Positions 53,286 through 62,686 of a stretch of 64,000 nt of DNA are shown here, piece after piece. The DNA is from JBMNCQ01 sp049366715 (GTDB lineage: Bacteria; Bacillota; Peptococcia; Peptococcales; BICA1-8), in NCBI GenBank assembly GCA_049366715.1, contig JBMNCQ010000022.1, forward strand, positions 52,233 to 116,232. The letters are read 5' to 3'. Below the pieces are notes generated by a model. That model did no database searches. It worked only from the letters and a program-made list of their open reading frames with translations, and had not been told where the DNA came from. Positions within the stretch are counted from its first letter, which is position 1. The number at the start of each line of letters is the position of its first letter. A program made the position numbers and the translations under genes.

Positions 53286-55055
53286 TCATAAATTTTCCCG
53301 CCGTTTGTCAGAAAATTGATATGCCACCAGTTCTTTATAAAGGCCGTCCTGGGCCAGCAGCTCCTTGTGCGTACCGCTCTGGACTATCTGCCCGTTGTCC
53401 ATGACAATCAGGCGGTCCGCATTCATAATCGTTGATAATCTATGCGCCACTACCAGCGTCGTACGGTTTTTATAAACCTCTTTAAAAGCTTTTTGCAGCT
53501 CATGTTCGTTTTCAGTATCAAGAGCGGACACCGCTTCGTCCAAAATCAGGATGGGCGAATCCTTTAGCAGTGCGCGCGCAATCGCGATCCTCTGGCGTTG
53601 TCCCCCCGAAAGCTGTGTGCCTCGTTCCCCGACATTTGTTTCATATCCGTCGGAAAGACACACAATAAAGTCATGGGCAAGCGCCAGCTTTGCCGCTGCC
53701 TCAACCTCATCATCCGTCGCGTCCGTTTTACCTAAACGTATATTTTCTCTTATGGAAATGTTAAAAAGATAAACTTCCTGAAGCACTGCGGAAGTCAAGC
53801 TTCTCAGGTTGTCCAGCGTCATTTCGCGAATATCTTTGCCGCCGATGCCGACGGAACCTTCATTTACGTCCCAATAACGAAGCAGAAGGTTGACACAGGT
53901 GCTTTTTCCTGCGCCGGAATGGCCGACCAGCGCCACCATTTCACCCGGCTCGATTTGAAATGAGACGTCTTTTACCGCGTAGTCGCGCTCATCTTTGTAC
54001 TTGAAGCCGACATTCTCAAAACGGACGCTCTTTTTAAGCTTTGAAATATCGCAGGGTTCTCCGTTGTCCGCTACTGTCGGTTTGGCCTCCATAATGCGGA
54101 AAACCCGGTCGGCGGCGGCTGTGATCAGACCGAAATTCCTGGCCATATTGCTGACAATGATTACGGGGTTAAAAATCATGATCGATAACAGGATAATCGT
54201 CGGATACCACTCGGAACCGATTTTACCCGCGAAGATCAGGAAAATACTGAGAATCGCAATACCGATCATCGCAAAGCCGACGGATACGTCAATCAAACCG
54301 CCTTCAATGCCAAGCCGCTTGCCATACTGAATTTGACTTTCATAAAGCTTATCCAGATAAGCTTCGTTTTTTTGTCTGTATTTTTCCTGGTAGTTCAGCA
54401 TAAGAATTTCTTTCATGCCATGGATGCCCTCAACTGTGACCGCATTTGCATCCGCAAGACGGTCGCGCACTAATTTGCCCTGTTCATCCGCTTTCTTTTT
54501 CATGATAAAAGGTATGGCTGCGGTAACAGCAAGAAACGGGAGCATAACGACAGACAGCCACACATTCATGCTACCCATGTAAATCAGCACGATGGCGGGG
54601 ACTATCCCGGCGATAATGATGCTGCCGAAGGTATGGGCATAGAACCATTCAAGCACTTCAACATCGCTCATGAGGGTAGAAGCCAGCTGTCCGGACCGCA
54701 TGTTCAGAAAGAGCTGCGGAGATATCCGCTCAACCGAATTGTAAAGATCAATGCGGAACTCGGCAAGAATTGTATAGCCCGCCTTATGATAGAGATAGGA
54801 CTCCAAATAGCTGGAGACCGCTCTGAAAACAATAAGCGTTCCCAGTATAATCAAATAGGCTTTTGCGTGAGGGAGCAGCGTACCGTTTACGGCAAGCCCT
54901 ACCATATACGCGCCTAAAGCCGCCGCAGCTATCGTGAACAAATGCTGAAGCACACCAAAAACCGTAGCTGAGGTCATGAGAGGATAGTGTTTCTTCAGCC
55001 GCTTCATCAGACGTAAAGTATTTAACCATCTTCCAATGTATTCTTTATTTTTCAT
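53286..55055 (-). CDS. ABC exporter-fold half-transporter 2 of the nik operon
   Basis: 589 aa: six TMs (about 20-310) and an ABC domain with GHSGAGKSTCVN, LSGGQRQRIAIARAL and ILILDEAVSALD, all catalytic residues intact. It overlaps the preceding half-transporter by 11 bases and ends the operon. With its partner it could be an exporter, or an exporter-fold importer of the YbtPQ/IrtAB kind, which take up metal-siderophores. Operon membership with nikABCDE favours a role in metal or metallophore movement; direction is inference. Confidence 0.92.
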   Translation of the reverse strand: MKNKEYIGRWLNTLRLMKRLKKHYPLMTSATVFGVLQHLFTIAAAALGAYMVGLAVNGTLLPHAKAYLIILGTLIVFRAVSSYLESYLYHKAGYTILAEFRIDLYNSVERISPQLFLNMRSGQLASTLMSDVEVLEWFYAHTFGSIIIAGIVPAIVLIYMGSMNVWLSVVMLPFLAVTAAIPFIMKKKADEQGKLVRDRLADANAVTVEGIHGMKEILMLNYQEKYRQKNEAYLDKLYESQIQYGKRLGIEGGLIDVSVGFAMIGIAILSIFLIFAGKIGSEWYPTIILLSIMIFNPVIIVSNMARNFGLITAAADRVFRIMEAKPTVADNGEPCDISKLKKSVRFENVGFKYKDERDYAVKDVSFQIEPGEMVALVGHSGAGKSTCVNLLLRYWDVNEGSVGIGGKDIREMTLDNLRSLTSAVLQEVYLFNISIRENIRLGKTDATDDEVEAAAKLALAHDFIVCLSDGYETNVGERGTQLSGGQRQRIAIARALLKDSPILILDEAVSALDTENEHELQKAFKEVYKNRTTLVVAHRLSTIMNADRLIVMDNGQIVQSGTHKELLAQDGLYKELVAYQFSDKRRENL

Positions 55056-56796
55056 ACGAAACCGCCTTTGTCATGTTCTGTGCAGAAATCAGCCTGGCAT
55101 ACACACTGTTCAGTGCCAGAAGCTCTTCATGCGTTCCCGATTCACACACTTTTCCATCTTCCAAAACGATAATCCTATCCGCATCCCTGATGGTAGACAG
55201 GCGATGAGCGATTACCAGTGCGGTCTTATTTCGCATCAGTCTCTCCAACGCCAGTTGAATATCTTTTTCATTTTCCGCATCGACGCTGGCAGTCGCCTCG
55301 TCCAGTATCAGGAATGGAGCGTCCTTCAGCACCGCTCTTGCCACCGCGATTCTCTGCCGCTCTCCGCCGGAAAGGTTCAACCCACGTTCGCCGACCACAG
55401 TCTGGTATCCGTCGGGAAGCGAGCTTATAAATTCGTGGATATTTGCCGTTTTCGCGGCTGCAATAATTTCCTCAATGCCTGCGTCCAGCTTCGCCATGGC
55501 AATATTCTCCCGAACGGTTCCGTAAAACAGGTAAGTATCCTGAAACACAACAGATATCTTGCTTCTCAGGTATTCAAGAGAATAGTCTCTGATATCGACT
55601 CCGTTGTATAGAACCCGGCCTGAATCGAAGTCGTAAAAGCGCAGAAGTACATTGACAAGAGTAGATTTTCCCGAGCCGGATTTCCCGGCGACCGCAATTT
55701 GCTGACCCGTATGAATATCAATATCTACATTTCTGAGTACATCCTCACGACCTCTTTTATATCGGAAGCGGATATCCTGCATCCTGATATTCGGCAAACC
55801 GTTATCCAGACCCGTCTCAACAGCGTTTTCTTTTTCCACGACTATCACCGGCTCGTCAATGATTTCGAAAAACTGGTCGGCAACGGAAAAACCCAGATAA
55901 CTGCTGTGCCAAAAGGAATTCATCTCGGTAATGGGCTTGAAGCATTCGGGGATGAGAAACAAAATGCTAAGCAGCCCGATTACATCAACTTGTCCGCTTG
56001 CCGCATGATAGGCTGCAAGCCCAACCGTAAAAGACGTTCCGATCCCCATGCAAAATACGACAAAGGCTGAATCCACCAGAGAATTTGCCGTTGTCCGAAG
56101 CTGCTTGCGATAAAAATCCCAGCAGTTTCCCGCAAGCTCGTCGCCCTTATGATGGCTGCTGTTAAACGCTTTAAGCGTATCCATGCCCTGCATCGTATCG
56201 ATATACTGTGAATTTAGAACCGCATATGCTTTCCAGTATTCCGTTGTGCTGTCCTGAAAGTGTATTCTGGAAATATGCGGACCGACAACTGCGCAGATAA
56301 CCGAAACCAGTATTATAACGCCTACCGTCAAATCAATCCGCATAATATATACGACCAGTATTGAGACGGTAACCAGTGCAATAAAGATTTGCGGTATATA
56401 GTAGATCAAAAAGCTCTCAAGGGCTTCAACACCGTCGGTAATCAGTGACTGTGTCTGTCCGCTGCGTTTATTCGCCTGATACTGAGGACCCAGCCGCTGA
56501 AGCTTGTCGACAAGCTCGCGCCTGATACCCGCCTTCGCCTTGCAGGCGGTTTTCTTGGAGTAAATCTCGTTATATTTGATTAATATCCCTTTTAAAACGA
56601 TAGAAGCTACCGCTATGGCTAAAAAAAGAGAAATACGCCCTATGTCCTCTTGCAGAAGAACGGCGGAAGCGCCTCTGGCCATAGCATAGGCCCTTGTAAC
56701 GCTGAAAGCCATAATGCAAAGTCCCAGCAATATTTTCGCGAATGTTTCTTTTTTAACCGCCTTGAGAAATTGCAGTAATCTTAGCTGTAAGTACAT
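55045..56796 (-). CDS. ABC exporter-fold half-transporter 1 of the nik operon
   Basis: 583 aa from the ATG at 56796 (GAAGGTGAAGAA upstream; the earlier open frame has no ribosome site). Six TMs (about 15-300) and an ABC domain with GKSGSGKSTLVN, LSGGERQRIAVARAV and FLILDEATASVD. Both this and the next half-transporter keep the catalytic Glu, unlike the asymmetric pair at 40-44 kb. It begins 17 bases after nikE. Confidence 0.92.
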   Translation of the reverse strand: MYLQLRLLQFLKAVKKETFAKILLGLCIMAFSVTRAYAMARGASAVLLQEDIGRISLFLAIAVASIVLKGILIKYNEIYSKKTACKAKAGIRRELVDKLQRLGPQYQANKRSGQTQSLITDGVEALESFLIYYIPQIFIALVTVSILVVYIMRIDLTVGVIILVSVICAVVGPHISRIHFQDSTTEYWKAYAVLNSQYIDTMQGMDTLKAFNSSHHKGDELAGNCWDFYRKQLRTTANSLVDSAFVVFCMGIGTSFTVGLAAYHAASGQVDVIGLLSILFLIPECFKPITEMNSFWHSSYLGFSVADQFFEIIDEPVIVVEKENAVETGLDNGLPNIRMQDIRFRYKRGREDVLRNVDIDIHTGQQIAVAGKSGSGKSTLVNVLLRFYDFDSGRVLYNGVDIRDYSLEYLRSKISVVFQDTYLFYGTVRENIAMAKLDAGIEEIIAAAKTANIHEFISSLPDGYQTVVGERGLNLSGGERQRIAVARAVLKDAPFLILDEATASVDAENEKDIQLALERLMRNKTALVIAHRLSTIRDADRIIVLEDGKVCESGTHEELLALNSVYARLISAQNMTKAVSYEK

Positions 56797-56815
56797 TTCT
56801 TCACCTTCTGATAAA

Positions 56816-57778
56816 TTAGTTTCCGCCACTCTTCACCTGGTTTATAACCTTATGGCAGGCAACCATGTGCCCCGGCGTTAGTTCCAGCATTTCCGGCACA
56901 TCATGGAAACACTCCGTTATCGCGGCGCTGCAACGTCCGGCATAGGGGCAGCCCTCAACGATTTCTGTCTGAAACGAGGCCTTCTCTATTTCCGAATCAT
57001 CTCCCATATTGCGGTATGCCGGACAGGACGCAAGCAATTTCCGCGAGTAGGGATGGACTAACGCTTCAAAGTCATCCATGCTCTGTATCGACTCCATAAT
57101 CCTGCCGCCGTACATCACATAAATCGCATCCGAAAGATAATAAACCGCTTCCAGGTCATGCGATATCAGCAGATACGAAATATTAAGGCTCTTCTTCAGG
57201 TCGCTGAGTTTATTGAGTATCTGAGCCTGAACAGAAACGTCCAGGCTGCTCAGCGGCTCGTCCAAGACGATCAGCTCCGGAGAAGCCGCAAGCGCTCTTG
57301 CGATGCACACGCGCTGGAGCTGCCCCATGCTGAGCTGCCTGGGGTATTTCATTTTCACGGAAACGGGCAGGTCCACGCTTGCCAGCAACTCATCGACCCT
57401 TTTGCTTATCCCGCGGGAATTCATGCGATAAAAATTCACAAGAGGTTCGCCGATTATTTCTGTTATTGTCTGTCTGTAATTAACCGCGTCGTAGCTGTCC
57501 TGATAGACCATCTGAAGCTTTCGGCGTAACTCCCTCGAGCGTGCAACCCTGCCGACCGGCACCCCCTGAAATGTGATACTCCCGTCCGTGAGCCGTTCTA
57601 TGCCGAGTATCAGGCGGGCAAGTGTGGTTTTTCCACAGCCGCTTTCACCGACAAGCCCGACGCACTGTCCGCGTTCAACGGATATGTTTACACCATTCAC
57701 CGCCGCAAAGCTGCGTTTGTTTCTACCGGTGCCTGTTTTATATTTTTTAGTGACATTTTGAATTTCCATCGTCGCCAA
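56816..57778 (-). CDS. nikE: Nickel/peptide-type ABC importer, second ATPase (NikE/DppF-like)
   Basis: 320 aa: GESGCGKTTLARLI (Walker A), LSMGQLQRVCIARAL (signature), LIVLDEPLSSLD (Walker B), and the C-terminal oligopeptide/dipeptide extension with a Cys cluster (CPYAGRCSAAITEC). The signature reads MGQLQR instead of GGQRQR. TTG start at 57778, within the tail of nikD whose last codons supply GGAGG. Partner of nikD. Confidence 0.9.
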   Translation of the reverse strand: MATMEIQNVTKKYKTGTGRNKRSFAAVNGVNISVERGQCVGLVGESGCGKTTLARLILGIERLTDGSITFQGVPVGRVARSRELRRKLQMVYQDSYDAVNYRQTITEIIGEPLVNFYRMNSRGISKRVDELLASVDLPVSVKMKYPRQLSMGQLQRVCIARALAASPELIVLDEPLSSLDVSVQAQILNKLSDLKKSLNISYLLISHDLEAVYYLSDAIYVMYGGRIMESIQSMDDFEALVHPYSRKLLASCPAYRNMGDDSEIEKASFQTEIVEGCPYAGRCSAAITECFHDVPEMLELTPGHMVACHKVINQVKSGGN

Positions 57779-57784
57779 AAGCCT

Positions 57785-58747
57785 CTATCCTCCAATCCGG
57801 CAGCATCTTACCAGGCGCCCGTCCACATATCTGTCTGCCATGCCGTATTGCAGACAGGCCTCCGCCTTCATCGGACACCGGTCGAAAAACTGGCAGCCTG
57901 CCCCGCGCTCCTTCAGTCCTATTTGAGTTCCCGCTACCTCGCTCAGTCTTTCCTTTGAAAACGCCGGGCGCGATCGAAACAGCCCCTGAGTGTATTGATG
58001 TGCGGGTGAGGAAAGAACGTCCCGGGCGCTGCCGCATTCGACAATATTGCCGCTGTACATGACCGTGATATCATCTGCCATATGCGTTATAACACCCAGG
58101 TCATGAGAAACCATGATGATTGAGGTATTATAGCGCGCCTGTACTTCCTTGAGTATCTTAATGATTTCATGCTGCATGGTCAGATCCAGCGCCGTCGTAG
58201 GTTCATCAGCAATTAAGACATCAGGCTTTTGGATAACCGCAATCGCGATCATGATCCGCTGGAGCATACCGCCGCTGCACTGAAAGGGATAGCTCTCATA
58301 GACATCCTCCGTGTTTTTTATATGCATCTGCCTGAGCATTTCAAGGGCCTGGGCTTTGATTTCCGCCTTTCCGGCCGTGCGGTCATGCACTCTGACAGTT
58401 TCCTCGAAATGGCGTTTTATCGTATAGACCGGGTCGAAAGCGGAGGAGGGATTCTGCATTATCAGCGCAATGGAGCGGCCTCTGTAAGTGCGCATTTTAA
58501 TATTGTCAGTAAAGGGTATTTCCCTGCCGTTAAGCAGCACCTCGCCGGAATACTCCCACTTTTCATGGTCCAGCAAGCCCATTATCGCCATACAGCTTAT
58601 GGATTTTCCGGATCCGCTCTCGCCGATAATTCCCAGCGTTTTTCCTTTCCGCAGCGCGATTGCAAAATTATCCACCGCCGGGTATAAACCGTCCTGCTCT
58701 TTCAAGGCAATTTTCATATTTTTTACCTCAAGAACCGTATCCATCAT
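57785..58747 (-). CDS. nikD: Nickel/peptide-type ABC importer, first ATPase (NikD/DppD-like)
   Basis: About 320 aa from ATG 58747: GESGSGKSISCMAI, CSGGMLQRIMIAIAV, VLIADEPTTALD, then the Cys-containing C-terminal extension (GAGCQFFDRCPMKAEAC). GAGGTGAG lies 5 bases before the start, just after the nikC stop. Open frame upstream of this ATG overlaps nikC and has no ribosome site. Confidence 0.9.
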   Translation of the reverse strand: MMDTVLEVKNMKIALKEQDGLYPAVDNFAIALRKGKTLGIIGESGSGKSISCMAIMGLLDHEKWEYSGEVLLNGREIPFTDNIKMRTYRGRSIALIMQNPSSAFDPVYTIKRHFEETVRVHDRTAGKAEIKAQALEMLRQMHIKNTEDVYESYPFQCSGGMLQRIMIAIAVIQKPDVLIADEPTTALDLTMQHEIIKILKEVQARYNTSIIMVSHDLGVITHMADDITVMYSGNIVECGSARDVLSSPAHQYTQGLFRSRPAFSKERLSEVAGTQIGLKERGAGCQFFDRCPMKAEACLQYGMADRYVDGRLVRCCRIGG

Positions 58748-58757
58748 TAAACTCACC

Positions 58758-59591
58758 TCAGTTCTTGGTATTTTGCAGAGTTTCCTGCAGCGTGTCACCG
58801 AGCACATTCAGAGCAATTACGATTAAAAGAATCATGATGCCCGGCCAAAACATGATCATCGGGTGTGAAAAGATAAAATCCCGGCCCAGATCGATCATCG
58901 CACCCCATTCAGGATCCGGCGGCTGAACGCCCAGGCCGAGGAAAGACAGCCCTGATATGGAAAGAATGGTGTGACCGAAATTGATTGTGATCAATGCGAT
59001 CATCGGCGGAAAAACACTGGGCAGAATATGCCTGATCATAATTTTTAGGGTACCCGAACCGCTGATTTCAGCCGCCGAAATATAGCTGCGGCTTTTTTCC
59101 TTTACCGTTAGCCCCCTGCTGATGCGGGCAAAAGAAACCCATTGAGTAATAAGCATTGCGATAACAATTTTATCCATGCCTCTGCCGACGATAGCAACGA
59201 ATACCAACGTGAGCACTGTGCTGGGGAAGGCATACATGATATCGCAAATACGCATAATAAAGTGATCAATTTTCCCTCCGAGATATCCGGATATAATACC
59301 AAAAGCTATACCCAGCACAGACGACAGCATCACCGTGACAAAGGAATAGCCCAGGGTTGCCCTGCCGCCGTACAGCATGCGGGAGAAAACGCAGCGGCCC
59401 AGTTGATCTGTCCCGAAAGGATACTTAAAAGAAGATGTTGCGAATTTGTTGGCAATATCCTGCGTATAGATGTTGTTCGGGGCGATAAGGGGAGCCAGAA
59501 CCACAGGGATAACGATGACCAGCGTCAGGATGCTGAAAATTATAACAGACTTTTTCTGCATGAAAGCTTTTAAAACTATTTTAAAATTCAT
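58758..59591 (-). CDS. nikC: Nickel/peptide-type ABC importer permease (NikC/DppC-like)
   Basis: 277 aa with six TMs. Begins FMQKKSVIIFSILTLVIVIP; carries the FGTDQLGRCVFSRMLYGG block of DppC/NikC permeases and the EAA-type loop (YISAAEISGSGTLKIMIRHIL). ATGA overlap with nikB. Inner-membrane pore subunit together with NikB. Confidence 0.93.
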   Translation of the reverse strand: MNFKIVLKAFMQKKSVIIFSILTLVIVIPVVLAPLIAPNNIYTQDIANKFATSSFKYPFGTDQLGRCVFSRMLYGGRATLGYSFVTVMLSSVLGIAFGIISGYLGGKIDHFIMRICDIMYAFPSTVLTLVFVAIVGRGMDKIVIAMLITQWVSFARISRGLTVKEKSRSYISAAEISGSGTLKIMIRHILPSVFPPMIALITINFGHTILSISGLSFLGLGVQPPDPEWGAMIDLGRDFIFSHPMIMFWPGIMILLIVIALNVLGDTLQETLQNTKN

Positions 59592-60532
59592 ATGCCGCCC
59601 TCTTTATATCGTACCTGTGGATTAGCCAGCGCACAGGCAATATCCGCAATCAGGTTAATCACCAGAAATATAATTGCCATAACCACAATCCAGCCTTGAA
59701 TGATGGGATAATCTCTACTGGAAATTGCGCCCACAATCAGAGAACCCATGCCCGGTATGGCAAAGACACTTTCTACCAAAACACTGCCGGCTATCATATG
59801 CCCGATGTTCAGGCAAATCATGGTGACAAGGGGGATGATGGAGTTGCGCAAAACATGCGTATTCATCACAGCTCGCTCTGACAGTCCTCTCGCCCGTGCA
59901 TACAGGACATAATTATAGCCCTTGTTTTCAATCAGGCTATTTCGCAGCAATCTGGAATTGTAAGTGATATAACCTATCCCCAGCGTAAAAGAAGGTAAAA
60001 CATAATGGAGAAATGATTTTGCACCATAGGAAGGGAACCACCCTAAATACAAGGAAAAAAACAGGATAAAAAGAAATCCCGATAGAAACTGCGGTGTTGA
60101 TACGCTTACAAAAGAGACCACCCGTGAAAAAAAATCAAACTTTCCATTGGGCTTATGTGCCGCGCCAATACCCAGCGGGATTCCAATCACAAGCGACCAC
60201 AAGACGGCCCCGCTGGTCAGATACGCAGTTTTGACCAGGGCGCCGTTAATCTCATGCCCCACGGAAATCTGGTTGTTGATATAGGAAACCCCAAAATCCC
60301 AGCGTAAAACGCCGGACATCCAGGTGAAATATTGTTCCAGTACCGGCCTGTCTAAGCCAAGAGCGGCATTCGCCGCTTTGACCGCTTCCGCGGTAGGCGG
60401 AATGTTCGCCGCCTGCAGATATGCCATTGCTGCACCGCCCGGCATAATCCGCACCAACGCAAACGCGAAGACGGACACAATCAGTAAAACAGGAATCAGA
60501 ATGATTAGTCTTTTGATGATATACCGTTTCAA
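59588..60532 (-). CDS. nikB: Nickel/peptide-type ABC importer permease (NikB/DppB-like)
   Basis: 314 aa with six TMs: MKRYIIKRLIILIPVLLIV at the N-terminus, LGLDRPVLEQYFTWMSGVLR outer segment, and the EAA-type loop (LYARARGLSERAVMNTHVLRN). It lies 76 bases after nikA, with a stable hairpin between, and overlaps nikC by 4 bases. Confidence 0.93.
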   Translation of the reverse strand: MKRYIIKRLIILIPVLLIVSVFAFALVRIMPGGAAMAYLQAANIPPTAEAVKAANAALGLDRPVLEQYFTWMSGVLRWDFGVSYINNQISVGHEINGALVKTAYLTSGAVLWSLVIGIPLGIGAAHKPNGKFDFFSRVVSFVSVSTPQFLSGFLFILFFSLYLGWFPSYGAKSFLHYVLPSFTLGIGYITYNSRLLRNSLIENKGYNYVLYARARGLSERAVMNTHVLRNSIIPLVTMICLNIGHMIAGSVLVESVFAIPGMGSLIVGAISSRDYPIIQGWIVVMAIIFLVINLIADIACALANPQVRYKEGGI

Positions 60533-60559
60533 AGAAGCATCCTTTCCGGCTTAATAAAT

Positions 60560-60587
60560 CCCCGGGATATTTTTAAACATCCCGGGG
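60560..60587 (-). other. Intercistronic hairpin between nikA and nikB
   Basis: CCCCGGGAT and ATCCCGGGG form a 9-bp GC-rich stem with no T-run after it. In binding-protein operons such hairpins protect the 3' end of the upstream message, raising binding-protein yield. Confidence 0.7.
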
Positions 60588-60608
60588 ACACCATATTTTT
60601 CTTTTAGT

Positions 60609-62219
60609 TTACTTCACTCTATATAGTGTCTGAACAGGAATGAAAGCGTCCGTATTAAAAGTAATACCCGCTATGTCAGTATCGCAGGCGACGAGCACGG
60701 TAGTACTGCATATTGGAAGGTAGATCGCCTGATCGGCAAGCTCGGTAAGTATTTTTGTGTAATAGTTCTGACGTACGCTCTCGTCCGTTTCCACAAGCAG
60801 ATCGGTTACCCATTTGTCAAGCTCGCCTTTGTTAGGCATACCCTCCTGCGCCCTAAAGTCAGCATGGCTGGGCTCACGATAAGAGGAGACCATAGAGTGA
60901 GGATCATACTGGTTGCCCCAGGTCTGCGAGACGATCAGGTTGAATGCGCCGTCAGTCTGGCGGGCTCCGAAGGACGAATCCTCCTCGCCGATGATTTTCA
61001 GTTCGATCCCAACCTGCTCATACATGCTCTGCAGCACTTCGCCCAGCGTTCGGGCCACATTATCGGTGCCAACGTAATAATACTCCGCAGTCAGCGTCTG
61101 AGCGTCCTTTGTGCGGAACCTGGAACCGCTTCCCAGTGTCCAGCCGGATTCCTCCAGCAGCGCCGTCGCCTTGTCCGGATCATACTCATAGGTCGTAAGA
61201 TCTATATCGCAATAGGGCAGAGACTTGTCAAACACGGTATCGGCTTTCGCCCGCAGATTGTAGTATACGTTTTCCAGAATTATATCCTTGTTTACCGCAT
61301 ACTCCATTGCCTTGCGGACATTCAGATCAGCGGTCACACCCCGCGCGGAGTTAAGAGCAAGGGCAAGTGTTGAAGTCGGACCGGATATATCCGTCGTATA
61401 ACCGGAGTTCTTCAGTTCGGTGAAGGCATCTGCCGTCAGTACGCCGCCTATGTCGAAAATCATATCAATTTCGCCGGATTTAAGCGCAGCGACCTGCGTG
61501 TTGGCATCGGGAATTACCTCAACCCGGACATATTTGAAATTAACCTTCTCGCCCCAGTAATCGTCGTTTCTTGCAAAGACCGCGTATTCTCCGGCCTTGT
61601 ATTCGGCAAGCTCCAGCTTTCCCGTCCCAATAGGTTCCGAAATACCGTCTTTATAGGTGTCGCCGCTTTCCGGGAAACACGCTGCCGCCATAAACGCCAG
61701 CGGACGAACCAGTGACAACTCCTGCAGGAAAGGATAATAGGCATGTTCGAGGGTCAATTTCAATGTATATTCATCCTCAACCTCAGCGGATTTAAGCTGA
61801 TTGAGCATTTCCAGCCAGCTGTGGTCCTCCTTGTGGAGCAAAACGGCATCTATATTTTTCTTTGCAATTTCAGCGTTCCATTTTGAGCCGTCTGTAAATG
61901 TAACGCCCTGTCTCAAGTGGAAGGTATACTCTTTACCATCCTCGGAAATATCCCAACTCTCCGCAAGACCCGGTTTGACCTGGTTGTCCTCCCAGAGGGT
62001 CAGGTTGTCATATAACCAGTTCTGAGCATACATCTGAGATGCGTATGTATGACCGTTAATCGGTCCGACATCCGACGGGACAGCCAGAACCAGCGTATCA
62101 TCGGCGGAGGAAGAATTGGCTCCTCCGTTTTCTCCCTTTCCGGAACAACCGGCAAGAACAGTTACAAGCATTGCAACTGTCAGTACTAAATACAACAGCT
62201 TTACTCTTTTTCTTTTCAT
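60609..62219 (-). CDS. nikA: Nickel/metallophore-type solute-binding lipoprotein (NikA family)
   Basis: 536 aa SBP_bac_5 protein. Signal peptide with lipobox LAGC (lipidated Cys about 25), so anchored on the outer face of the membrane. NikA-like blocks: VPSDVGPINGHTYASQMYAQN, PGLAESWDISEDGKEYTFHL, PLAFMAAACFP, PIGTGKLELAEYKAGEYAVF and DKSLPYCDIDL. AGAAGG before the ATG at 62219 sets the start, rather than a GTG three codons earlier. Ligand could be Ni-histidine, another metal chelate or a short peptide; family similarity points to nickel. Confidence 0.9.
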   Translation of the reverse strand: MKRKRVKLLYLVLTVAMLVTVLAGCSGKGENGGANSSSADDTLVLAVPSDVGPINGHTYASQMYAQNWLYDNLTLWEDNQVKPGLAESWDISEDGKEYTFHLRQGVTFTDGSKWNAEIAKKNIDAVLLHKEDHSWLEMLNQLKSAEVEDEYTLKLTLEHAYYPFLQELSLVRPLAFMAAACFPESGDTYKDGISEPIGTGKLELAEYKAGEYAVFARNDDYWGEKVNFKYVRVEVIPDANTQVAALKSGEIDMIFDIGGVLTADAFTELKNSGYTTDISGPTSTLALALNSARGVTADLNVRKAMEYAVNKDIILENVYYNLRAKADTVFDKSLPYCDIDLTTYEYDPDKATALLEESGWTLGSGSRFRTKDAQTLTAEYYYVGTDNVARTLGEVLQSMYEQVGIELKIIGEEDSSFGARQTDGAFNLIVSQTWGNQYDPHSMVSSYREPSHADFRAQEGMPNKGELDKWVTDLLVETDESVRQNYYTKILTELADQAIYLPICSTTVLVACDTDIAGITFNTDAFIPVQTLYRVK

Positions 62220-62514
62220 TTCGAGCACCTTCTTAGTTAGTTTTTCGCATCAATCTTTCCACACAATATTTTTCAGATATGCTATGCTATGCATCGCCTA
62301 TGGCATAGATAACCCCCCAAATATTGATTTCCTTTCGTTTATCACGCAGATAGTATTTTGGCACTGCGGATACCCAAAGTAGTGATTTTAGACAAGTTCC
62401 CCCGAGGGATAAAAAAACCCAAAATCATCGATATACACAGATAACCCGCAAGATATTATACGGAATTAAACAGCTTGCCCATATAATTTGAGTTAACTCA
62501 TAATGCCGAAAAAT

Positions 62515-62523
62515 TCAATTCAT
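62515..62523 (-). other. Two-codon mini-ORF behind a perfect ribosome site
   Basis: GGAGGAGAGAAATC is followed by ATG AAT TGA on the minus strand, just after the attenuator. It may be a leader minigene or the stump of a lost gene. The remainder to 62229 holds no other gene; it has a CTATGC / GCATAG inverted pair at 62287-62308. Confidence 0.4.
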
Positions 62524-62541
62524 GATTTCTCTCCTCCAAAC

Positions 62542-62586
62542 CCAAAAATAAAAAGGCACAACAAAATTGTTGTGCCTTCAGGCAAC
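62542..62586 (-). promoter_or_regulatory. Candidate transcription attenuator in the nik leader
   Basis: Minus strand: terminator AAGGCACAACAA / TTGTTGTGCCTT (12-bp perfect stem, 62578-62553) followed by TTTTATTTTT. The preceding GTTGCC can pair instead with GGCACAAC (62586-62569), using the 5' arm of the terminator, as an antiterminator would. Just upstream a TACTA / TAGTA hairpin encloses CCCACGAACG. It lies about 100 bases after a strong promoter. I recognise no known riboswitch class. Confidence 0.6.
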
Positions 62587-62686
62587 GATACTACCGTTCG
62601 TGGGTAATTTATAGTACGGAAAATAAACTCTAATTCTGAATATTCTAAAGGAATAGCAGTAATTTCATATCACTTTTACTGAACAA

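Noticed and set aside
55036..55611. Long plus-strand frame opposite the ABC gene
   Set aside because: Its sequence follows the codon pattern of the ABC gene on the other strand; no ribosome site and no protein-family features.
62542..62680. T-box leader
   Set aside because: The invariant T-box sequence (AGGGTGGNACCGCG) and specifier-loop features are missing.
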